A DNA stretch of 9,190 nucleotides from Oscillospiraceae bacterium (GTDB lineage Bacteria; Bacillota_A; Clostridia; Saccharofermentanales; Saccharofermentanaceae). The notes under the pieces are model-generated. The model saw nothing but the letters and a program-made list of their open reading frames with translations, searched no databases and was not told the DNA's origin. A program made the position numbers and the translations under genes. The stretch covers positions 1 through 9,190 of the forward strand of contig CADCPU010000274.1 in assembly GCA_902803365.1 (NCBI GenBank). The letters run 5' to 3'. This document shows positions 1 to 5,788 of the stretch, piece by piece. Position 1 is the first letter of the stretch. Each line of letters starts with the position of its first letter.

Positions 1-668
1 ACACGGTCGATAAAGTGACGGTCATGCGAGATTACAAAAACAGCTCCGCCATATGAAGCGAGGAAATTCTCAAGCCATTCCACCGCCTCGATATCAAGGT
101 GGTTCGTAGGCTCGTCAAGCATAAGGATATCAGGTCTTGATACGATGAGCTGTGCAAGGCATACGCGCATCTTCTCTCCTCCGGAGAGAGTGCTGAGATC
201 ACGGTCTTCGGTTATGTCCGTAAGTCCCAGACCCGCGAGAGCATCCTTCATCCTGAAGTCATAGTCATATCCGCCCATGGCCTCAAACTCCGCAACGACC
301 TTTGAATAAGCCTCCGCCTTCTCGCGGTAGAGGTCCGAATCAGGATCGACAGTTGCGATCTCCATCTCAAGAGCAGTCTTCTCTGCTTCCTTCTGAACAA
401 GAGCCACAGGCTTTAATGACCTGCCGTTAAAATCCTGCTCGTCCATATTCTGGGACAGGAAACCGACGATGGTATTGCCGTGACGGATGATCTTGCCGTC
501 CAAAGGCTCGAGCGTCCCCCTTATTATCCTGAACAAGGTTGACTTGCCCGCACCGTTATTACCGATGAAAGCAATCTTGTCACCTTCATTTATCCTGAAT
601 GACACCCCCGACAGCAATTCCCTGCCGTGAAATGACATAGTTATATTGTCTACACTTAAAAGCGGCAT
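1..668 (-). CDS. ABC-F family ATP-binding protein, N-terminal part (cut by window edge)
   Basis: The reading frame starts at 668 and runs off the left edge, giving 222 codons of a protein that in this family is usually 500-650 residues. It begins MPLLSVDNITMSF. Walker A GNNGAGKST is at residues 36-44, the signature LSGGEKM at 161-167, Walker B LMLDEPTNHLD at 182-192 with catalytic Glu186, and the switch histidine at 215 in SHDRHF. The DEPTNHLD string and the absence of membrane segments are typical of ABC-F proteins, which are soluble, act on the ribosome as translation factors or antibiotic-protection factors, and carry two ATPase domains. Only the first domain is here; the tRNA-facing linker that would separate housekeeping from resistance types lies outside. 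A GGAG at 675-678, 6 nt before the ATG, supports the start. The gap to the flavoprotein gene upstream is 79 bp with no convincing terminator, so the two may be cotranscribed. Family call is firm; the subfamily is unknown. Confidence 0.95.
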   Translation of the reverse strand, partial: MPLLSVDNITMSFHGRELLSGVSFRINEGDKIAFIGNNGAGKSTLFRIIRGTLEPLDGKIIRHGNTIVGFLSQNMDEQDFNGRSLKPVALVQKEAEKTALEMEIATVDPDSDLYREKAEAYSKVVAEFEAMGGYDYDFRMKDALAGLGLTDITEDRDLSTLSGGEKMRVCLAQLIVSRPDILMLDEPTNHLDIEAVEWLENFLASYGGAVFVISHDRHFIDR

Positions 669-747
669 ACAAAACTCCGTATATCCATATGATCACACGG
701 CTTTCCGTATCCAAGCCGCAACGCATATTTTAACCCGATGCAACGTC

Positions 748-2127
748 TCAAGTCAATTTACGTCCGGCAATGACCCTCGCGACATGCACACCGCTTGCCG
801 AAGCATGTGAGAGCGAGTGCGTAACGCCGCTGCCGTCACCTATAACAAACAGGTTCTTATGATCGGTCTCAAGATCGTTGTCGATCGCGACCTCCATATT
901 ATAGAACTTGACCTCTACACCATAGAGGAGCGTGTCGTCATTGGCAGTACCCGGAGCGATCTTATCGAGAGCATAGATCATCTCGATAATACCGTCCAAA
1001 ATCCTCTTCGGGAGCACGAGGCTCAAATCACCCGGTGTGGCATTGAGTGTCGGAACGACCGTATTCTCCGCAAGACGCGCATTATTTGAACGTCTGCCGC
1101 GCATAAGGTCACCGAACCTTTGAACGATGATACCGCCGCCCAGCATGTTCGAGAGCCTTGCGATCGATTCGCCGTATCCGTTACTGTCCTTGAACGGCTC
1201 CGAGAAATGCTTCGCTACCAAGAGAGCAAAGTTTGTATTCTCAGACTGCAATTCCTCCGCATCAAAACTGTGACCGTTGACCGTTACGATGCCGTTCGTA
1301 TTCTCATTAACAACGTAACCGTTCGGGTTCATGCAGAAAGTCCTCACGAGATCCTCGAACTTCTCGGTCCTGTACACGATCTTGCTCTCGTACAGCTCAC
1401 TCGTCAGATGTGAGAACACGACAGCCGGAAGCTCGACTCTTACACCGATATCAACACGATTGGAGAAAGTGCTTATATCAAGCTTATTGCATATCTTCTC
1501 CATCCATGCACTGCCGCTCCTGCCTACTGATACGATACAGGTCTTGCAACTGTACTCACCCTTGTCGGTAATGACCTTATATGTGCCGTCTTCATTCTTT
1601 TCGAGATCTTCGACTGATGTCTCAAAAAAGAAATCGATCTTATCCTTCATCTTCTCATAGAGATTAGCGAGCACTACGTAGTTCTTATCAGTTCCCAGAT
1701 GTCTGACCGAAGCATCCAAAAGATGGAGTTTATTCTCAAGACAGAGCTTCTTGAACTTGGTTCCGGAAGTGGAATAGAGCTTTGTGCCCTCGCCTCCGTT
1801 ACTCATATTTATACTGTCTACGTAATTCATGAGTTCGAGCGTCTGCTCCTTGCCGAGATGCTCGTAAAGAGTTCCACCGAACGCATTCGTGATGTTATAT
1901 TTTCCGTCCGAGAAAGCACCTGCTCCGCCAAAGCCTCGCATTATCGCACAACTCTTGCAGTTGATGCACTTGGTGATCTTCTTGCCGTCGATCGGGCACT
2001 TCCTGTCCTCGAGTCTCTTACCTGCTTCAAAAACAGCTACCTTAAGATCAGGAGTAAGCTTCATAAGTTCATAAGCGGAGAATATCCCGCCAGGGCCAGC
2101 ACCGATGATAATAACATCATATTCCAT
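748..2127 (-). CDS. FAD-dependent dehydrogenase-like flavoprotein (COG2509 type)
   Basis: This 459-residue protein starts MEYDVIIIGAGPGG, a dinucleotide-binding Rossmann motif (GxGxxG at residues 9-14), with the ribose-binding acid Glu34 at the end of the second strand (VAVFE). Near the C-terminus NLFVIGDGSG (425-434, Asp431) is the second FAD-contact motif. The length and layout match uncharacterised FAD-dependent dehydrogenases of the COG2509 type. Residues 44-60 hold Cys44, Cys54, Cys57 and Cys60 (C-x9-C-x2-C-x2-C), followed by GFGGAGAFSDGK, which I recall as family-typical; the cysteines could bind a metal or cluster, but this is inferred. No membrane segment or signal peptide is seen, so it is probably cytoplasmic. 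The substrate is unknown. The start is supported by GAGG at 2136-2139, 8 nt upstream. It follows the symporter's terminator, so it probably has its own promoter, and it may continue into the ABC-F gene. Confidence 0.88.
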   Translation of the reverse strand: MEYDVIIIGAGPGGIFSAYELMKLTPDLKVAVFEAGKRLEDRKCPIDGKKITKCINCKSCAIMRGFGGAGAFSDGKYNITNAFGGTLYEHLGKEQTLELMNYVDSINMSNGGEGTKLYSTSGTKFKKLCLENKLHLLDASVRHLGTDKNYVVLANLYEKMKDKIDFFFETSVEDLEKNEDGTYKVITDKGEYSCKTCIVSVGRSGSAWMEKICNKLDISTFSNRVDIGVRVELPAVVFSHLTSELYESKIVYRTEKFEDLVRTFCMNPNGYVVNENTNGIVTVNGHSFDAEELQSENTNFALLVAKHFSEPFKDSNGYGESIARLSNMLGGGIIVQRFGDLMRGRRSNNARLAENTVVPTLNATPGDLSLVLPKRILDGIIEMIYALDKIAPGTANDDTLLYGVEVKFYNMEVAIDNDLETDHKNLFVIGDGSGVTHSLSHASASGVHVARVIAGRKLT

Positions 2128-2173
2128 AATAATTGCCTCACTGAAGAACTAATCTATAAAAAGATTTTAACAC

Positions 2174-2208
2174 TAAAAAGAAAGGTTGCCACCCATCGGA
2201 TGACAACC
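2174..2208 (-). terminator. Intrinsic terminator of the symporter gene
   Basis: On the minus strand an 8 bp stem (arms 2201-2208 and 2184-2191, GGTTGTCA with TGGCAACC, one G-U pair) with a 9 nt loop is followed by TTTCTTTTT (2183-2175). It lies 39 bp after the symporter stop and before the flavoprotein gene, so it should separate the two transcripts. Confidence 0.85.
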
Positions 2209-2246
2209 TCATATATCTTTTTATCTGTCAGATCACCGATATTCGA

Positions 2247-3770
2247 TCAATCGAGCTGGTGCTTAGCCTTCGTCTTAACTTCACTGTCGCAAACAGAGAA
2301 GATATCATCGACCATTGCCTTGTCAGGCTTAGGTGAGATAAGGCTGAATACAGGTACGAGAACAAATCCGATGAGCATCGCGAAAGCACCGCAGTTGATA
2401 GGTGACTGGATGATCGCAGGAAGCTTGTCTCTCCAGAGCATATTGACGATCATGAGAGCAGGTCCCGTGATAAAGCATACAACGCAGGAAAGTTTTGTCG
2501 TCTTCTTCCAATACAGGCTGTAGAGGAACGGAGCAAGGAACGCACCTGCAAGTGCACCCCATGATATACCCATGAGCTGAGCGATGAACGTAACGCTGCT
2601 GTTGTACTGGATGATCGCGATAACTGCAGAGATGAGAATGAAGATAAATACGAATACACGAAGTGTGATTACCTTCTTCTGTTCAGACATCTTCTTAACG
2701 ATCGTACCGTTAATGAAATCGAGCGTAAGTGTGGAGCTCGATGTAAGAACGAGTGATGAGAGTGTAGACATCGATGCAGAAAGAACGAGGATAACGACTA
2801 CTGCGATAAGGATATCAGGAAGTCTCTCGAGCATTGTAGGGATGATCTCGTCAAAGCCCTTTGCAGCAACTTCTTCGTCTGTAAGGAAGATCCTGCCAAA
2901 GCCGCCGAGGAAGTAACAACCGCCTGCAACGATGATAGCGAAAGCCGTAGAGATGATCGTACCCTTACGGATAGCATCCTCGGACTTGATCGCATAGAAC
3001 TTCTGGACCATCTGAGGAAGACCCCATGTACCGAGAGAAGTAAGGATAACAACGCCCAAAAGATCAGCAGGAAGCGGACCGAAGAAAGAAGCATAAGCGC
3101 CCGGAAAATCACCCTGAACATTAGCGAGCTCCTTAACTGATCCCATAAGACCGCCGTTGATGTTAAGTACGGCAAGGATAACTGCGACGATACCGATGAG
3201 CATGATGATACCCTGGATAAAGTCATTAACAGCCGTAGCAAAATAACCGCCTGCGATAACGTAAACAGCCGTAAGCACAGCCATTACTACGATACATACT
3301 GTATAGTCGATTCCGAATGCCATCTCGAAAAGACGGGAAAGTCCGTTATAAAGAGATGCTGTATAAGGAATAAGGAAGATAAAGATAATAGCCGAAGCGA
3401 TTATCCTCAAAGACTTAGCCTTGAATCTCTTGTCAAAGAACTCAGGCATCGTCGAGCTGTCGAGCTTATGTGTGATAAGTCTTGTTCTTCTTCCGAGGAT
3501 CACCCATGCAAGAAGCGAACCGATAACCGCATTACCAAGACCGATCCAAGTGGATGCAAGACCGAACTTCCATCCGAACTGACCTGCGTAACCGATAAAG
3601 ATAACCGCAGAGAAATAACTGGTGCCGTACGCAAAAGCAGTAAGCCAAGGACCTACGTTACGTCCGCCCAAAACGAAGCCGTTAACGTTCGTTGCCTTAC
3701 GTCTGCAAACGACGCCGACGACAATCACGCTCGCAAAGAACACTACGAGCATAATGATCTTGATCAACAT
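2247..3770 (-). CDS. Sodium:solute symporter (SSS family), candidate tyrosine transporter
   Basis: This 507-residue, very hydrophobic protein has about 13 likely membrane segments and the usual length of the SSS (PutP/PanF) family. The N-terminal segment is followed by FVLGGRNVGPW (32-42), the family's GGR..G motif. In the eighth-helix region ASMSTLSSLVLTSSS (332-346), Ala332, Ser335 and Thr336 align with the sodium-site residues Ala337, Ser340 and Thr341 of E. coli PutP. Such proteins import a solute with Na+ across the cytoplasmic membrane. The protein alone does not tell the solute. The leader does: the gene sits behind a T-box riboswitch with a UAC specifier, which suggests tyrosine (or a tyrosine precursor) as substrate. 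The start is fixed by GAGGAGG at 3778-3784, 7 nt before the ATG. It is transcribed alone, ending at the terminator 2174-2208. Family call is firm; substrate is inferred. Confidence 0.93.
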   Translation of the reverse strand: MLIKIIMLVVFFASVIVVGVVCRRKATNVNGFVLGGRNVGPWLTAFAYGTSYFSAVIFIGYAGQFGWKFGLASTWIGLGNAVIGSLLAWVILGRRTRLITHKLDSSTMPEFFDKRFKAKSLRIIASAIIFIFLIPYTASLYNGLSRLFEMAFGIDYTVCIVVMAVLTAVYVIAGGYFATAVNDFIQGIIMLIGIVAVILAVLNINGGLMGSVKELANVQGDFPGAYASFFGPLPADLLGVVILTSLGTWGLPQMVQKFYAIKSEDAIRKGTIISTAFAIIVAGGCYFLGGFGRIFLTDEEVAAKGFDEIIPTMLERLPDILIAVVVILVLSASMSTLSSLVLTSSSTLTLDFINGTIVKKMSEQKKVITLRVFVFIFILISAVIAIIQYNSSVTFIAQLMGISWGALAGAFLAPFLYSLYWKKTTKLSCVVCFITGPALMIVNMLWRDKLPAIIQSPINCGAFAMLIGFVLVPVFSLISPKPDKAMVDDIFSVCDSEVKTKAKHQLD

Positions 3771-3801
3771 AAAAAAACCTCCTCAAACTTCAGTCAGGAG
3801 G
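3771..3801 (-). promoter_or_regulatory. Hairpin covering the symporter Shine-Dalgarno site
   Basis: On the minus strand CCTCCT (3801-3796) can pair perfectly with AGGAGG (3783-3778), the core of the ribosome binding site, across a 12 nt loop. Seven T residues (3777-3771) follow and run straight into the ATG. The structure could hide the Shine-Dalgarno sequence, and with its T run it also resembles a weak second terminator. The same CCTCC can instead pair with GGGAGG (3819-3814) in the 3' arm of the T-box terminator. The complementarity is seen directly; a regulatory role is inferred. Confidence 0.6.
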
Positions 3802-3802
3802 C

Positions 3803-3850
3803 AAAAAAATCGTCCTCCCGGACCACCATAAATTTGTGTCCAGAGGACGG
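3803..3850 (-). terminator. T-box-controlled intrinsic terminator
   Basis: On the minus strand CGTCCTC (3849-3843) pairs with GAGGACG (3817-3811), extended inside by GGAC/GTCC, and is followed by seven T residues (3809-3803). The 5' arm overlaps CCGTCCTCTG (3850-3841), which also forms the antiterminator, so the two folds exclude each other, as in known T-box attenuators. Confidence 0.9.
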
Positions 3851-4138
3851 AAAATATCCGTGCTACCACCTCTGTTCTCCCGCAGCTCACACTAACGGGA
3901 CTCATGAAGTGCAAAATACACTTCGCACTTAACGCGTGCCAAACGAGACATCCTACTACAAAGCCCTACAGCTCGCCAAAGGTAAACGAAAACTACAAAA
4001 TGCTACAATGCTTCGATTCAGTGTCCGACTAGCGGGATGTATTCGCCTTCCCTCCTAACCTCAGGGCTCGCACCAACCGCCCCTTCTCTGCAGGCTCAGA
4101 AAGAAACTACTTGTTCCCGATCACCGTCTTTACATACC
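3803..4138 (-). promoter_or_regulatory. T-box riboswitch leader, tyrosine specifier (UAC)
   Basis: Minus-strand leader of about 335 nt with the T-box parts in order. Stem I starts near 4128; CGGGA (4119-4115) pairs with TCCCG (4037-4033) below the specifier loop. The 5' side of that loop has AGTA (4111-4108), and the 3' side reads GAA-TAC-A, with TAC at 4041-4039 in the standard codon place. Further elements are AGAGAA (4089-4084), GGTTGGTG (4078-4071) in the distal loop of a GGGC/GCCC hairpin, and a stem III TCCCG/CGGGA just before the antiterminator. The antiterminator is CAGAGG (3874-3869), a 7 nt bulge TGGTAGC (3868-3862), then ACGG/CCGT and the closing CCTCTG. Uncharged tRNA should pair by anticodon with UAC and by its ACCA end with UGGU, allowing read-through into the symporter. 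UGGU fits the A discriminator of bacterial tRNA-Tyr. The bulge differs from the usual UGGNACC at one base. Confidence 0.92.
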
Positions 4139-4144
4139 TTGAAA

Positions 4145-4173
4145 ATTATATAAGTTTTCTCTTTTGGATTCAA
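4145..4173 (-). promoter_or_regulatory. Sigma-A-type promoter of the T-box/symporter unit
   Basis: Minus-strand -35 TTGAAT (4173-4168) and perfect -10 TATAAT (4150-4145) are separated by exactly 17 bp. Transcription would start near 4138, about 10 nt before stem I of the T-box. The A/T palindrome just upstream could act as an UP element. Confidence 0.87.
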
Positions 4174-4182
4174 CCCGATATC

Positions 4183-4200
4183 TTTTTTTCGCGAAAAAAA
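4183..4200. repeat. 18 bp perfect palindrome upstream of the T-box promoter
   Basis: TTTTTTTCGCGAAAAAAA reads the same on both strands. It is centred about 55 bp upstream of the predicted start site, outside the -35 box. It could be an UP element, an operator, or the hairpin of a terminator acting in both directions; the sequence does not decide between these. The neighbouring 4201-4218 is strongly G+C rich. Confidence 0.7.
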
Positions 4201-4250
4201 CGGCGCCCCGGCCGCGACTGAGACACCGCTTCATCATTATCGTTGCGTAT

Positions 4251-4493
4251 GTAAACAAAAGGTTTCGTTCAAGCTTAGTTTGATCAGGCAAACGAAACCA
4301 AATGTAGCATAAATCGCCTTTTCGAGCCCTTCAATGTAGACGAAAGGTTACAAAACTTCATCTTATGAGGCGTTTTTTTAAGTCCATGTAAACATTAGGT
4401 TTACAAACACCGCTCATTTCTGCTCCGTCTGTAAACCAAATGTTTCCTTTTGGCCTGAAGCGCTCGCGAAAAAGAAACCAAAGGTTACAAAAC
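4251..4493. repeat. Array of six degenerate palindromes (GTAAAC-N5-GTTTAC type)
   Basis: Six related 17 bp elements start at 4251, 4291 (inverted), 4336, 4388, 4431 and 4473, that is 40-52 bp apart. The best copy, GTAAACATTAGGTTTAC (4388-4404), has perfect 6 bp arms around 5 bp. The copies at 4336 and 4473 share the exact 14-mer AAAGGTTACAAAAC (4343-4356 and 4480-4493). GGTTTCGTT (4261-4269) and AACGAAACC (4291-4299) are exact inverted copies. The array fills the space between the stop of the EEP nuclease gene (4498) and the symporter promoter region, and no gene is seen in it. It may be an operator array for a DNA-binding protein; it is too degenerate to be CRISPR. The repeat is seen directly; its function is unknown. 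Confidence 0.75.
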
Positions 4494-4497
4494 GCGT

Positions 4498-5538
4498 TCA
4501 TACCTTTATAGTCATGACCAAAGCATCGTGATCTGACAACATAGCCTCGCGAATGGACGGCTCCAATATTCTGGTGGTTACCGGTTTCCGTTGCACGACA
4601 TATCTGTTTGCAAAGGCATGATCAAGGATATTCACGGCAGCTGTCTTTCTGCATATATCCGAATTATTCTTGGTATTAACAAGCTCGGCAGATATCGCAG
4701 ACAATTCATTCTCGTATACGCCCTCGCACGCATTAAGATCCCCCATAACATAGAACTCGTGATCGCTGTTCGAGTGATAATTGATCTCTGATCTCAAAGC
4801 CGCCCACATACAGTCAGCCGTCACTTTGGTATTGGCGTTATTTCCGAATGTCTGCTGGACCCAGATATTCAGATATATGCGGCCGCCAACGTCGAACATG
4901 TTATATCTGTGGCGCCATTCCTTCTTCTCATTTGCCATCTTAAGCGGCCGGACCTTACTCATAAGATCTGCGCGGATCAAGGTTACACAAATGCACATAT
5001 TATAATCATTATCAGCATCAAATCCCTGTGGGAGGATACATGCGTATCTGACCGCCAGTTCATTAAGAAAACCGTCGAGCAAAATTCCGTTCTCTCCGAC
5101 TTGGATTTCCTGGACAAAGATCATATCAGGAATGACCGTATTTATGTGCTTGGCTATCTCCTTAAGCCTTTCGCTCAATTCGGAAGTCTTTGATCTGTAG
5201 CCTCTGACATTGACGGATATATAATTCTCGGTATCCCCCTTAATAAAGAGAGTCAGTAATTGCTCGATCACATGTACACGCTTTACTTTCCGATAATTCT
5301 TATTCAGATACTCAACGACTTTATCGATCTTCCGCAGCACCTCCTCATCGAGCCTGACCACCACCTGTTCATCAGGAACAGTGTTCAGCTTAACGCAGAA
5401 CCGTCCCCAAAAGATATTGGATTCCGAATTAAAACGATTGAAAAGCATCTTAAATACAACATTCATTGAACAGCCCTTGTATATCGAATCCTCAACCAAT
5501 TCAATACTCTTTCTCGAAACTCTGATTGTCTTGTACAT
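4498..5538 (-). CDS. Ribbon-helix-helix-like/EEP nuclease-family fusion protein
   Basis: This 346-residue protein has two parts. Residues about 105-346 are an endonuclease/exonuclease/phosphatase (EEP, DNase I-like) domain: SVN with Asn110, FVQE with Glu144, GDLNA with Asp267 and Asn269, LDHAF with Asp306, and LSDHD with Asp336 and His337. All expected metal and catalytic positions appear present, so it should cut a phosphodiester or phosphomonoester bond, but the substrate is open. Residues 58-99 (VVVRLDEEVLRKIDKVVEYL ... VHVIEQLLTLFI) look like a ribbon-helix-helix DNA-binding unit: an alternating strand, then two helices. Residues 1-36 (KTIRVSRKS ...) may be a second, weaker one. No signal peptide or membrane segment is seen. 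The start is supported by AAGGAG at 5550-5555 and GAAGG at 5546-5550. No clear promoter was found. The gene is preceded by an A-rich repeat and followed by the palindrome array, possible binding sites for its own N-terminus. The EEP call is firm; the DNA-binding call is moderate. Confidence 0.85.
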   Translation of the reverse strand: MYKTIRVSRKSIELVEDSIYKGCSMNVVFKMLFNRFNSESNIFWGRFCVKLNTVPDEQVVVRLDEEVLRKIDKVVEYLNKNYRKVKRVHVIEQLLTLFIKGDTENYISVNVRGYRSKTSELSERLKEIAKHINTVIPDMIFVQEIQVGENGILLDGFLNELAVRYACILPQGFDADNDYNMCICVTLIRADLMSKVRPLKMANEKKEWRHRYNMFDVGGRIYLNIWVQQTFGNNANTKVTADCMWAALRSEINYHSNSDHEFYVMGDLNACEGVYENELSAISAELVNTKNNSDICRKTAAVNILDHAFANRYVVQRKPVTTRILEPSIREAMLSDHDALVMTIKV

Positions 5539-5606
5539 AATTTTTCCTTCTCCTTTATTCCATTAGATTTGTGATTTCATCATAAAACGAAGTCAACGAA
5601 AAAAAC

Positions 5607-5631
5607 GGAACAAAAAGTAACAAAAAGTGAC
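5607..5631. repeat. 10 bp-period repeat upstream of the RHH-EEP gene
   Basis: GGAAC, GTAAC and GTGAC are each separated by AAAAA, so that AACAAAAAGT occurs twice in tandem (5609-5628). The 10 bp period places the half-sites on one face of the helix, as expected for cooperative binding of a ribbon-helix-helix protein. GTAAC-AAAAA-GTGAC also resembles the elements of the 4251-4493 array. It lies about 70-95 bp before the RHH-EEP start. An operator role is inferred. Confidence 0.5.
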
Positions 5632-5711
5632 AATTCGTCAAAAAACGCCGAAAACGCCTGCGCCGCAAGGGGGCATTTTGACCACGAATTTTCACGGAGG
5701 CACTTTACAGG

Positions 5712-5753
5712 CAAAAAAACACCCCCATAAAGTCCAAAAAGACCTTATGGGGG
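5712..5753 (-). terminator. Intrinsic terminator of the cytidylate-kinase-like gene
   Basis: On the minus strand a 13 bp stem (5753-5741 with 5734-5722, CCCCCATAAGGTC and GACTTTATGGGGG, one G-U pair) with a 6 nt loop is followed by TGTTTTTTT (5721-5713). It lies about 35 bp after the stop of the gene at 5789 and isolates it from the RHH-EEP gene. Confidence 0.92.
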
Positions 5754-5788
5754 AGAAATTATTTATCTATGGCGATGCCTTACAAATC

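Noticed and set aside
698..718. CGGCTT/AAGCCG hairpin as terminator of the flavoprotein gene
   Set aside because: The stem is only 6 bp and has no T run after it on the minus strand.
1699..2523. 274-codon plus-strand open frame
   Set aside because: It runs antisense across the flavoprotein start, the intergenic terminator and the symporter end, shows no recognisable domain, and the minus-strand genes have strong family motifs.
2247..3770. Proline transporter PutP
   Set aside because: Sodium-site residues agree, but these are common to the family; the solute-site region is not clearly PutP and the leader points to tyrosine.
4251..4493. CRISPR array
   Set aside because: The repeats are only 17 bp, differ from each other, occur in both orientations and have no cas gene nearby.
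4251..4493. Integron attC-like cassette or transposon end
   Set aside because: There is no RYYYAAC/GTTRRRY core-site pair, no integrase or transposase, and no target-site duplication.
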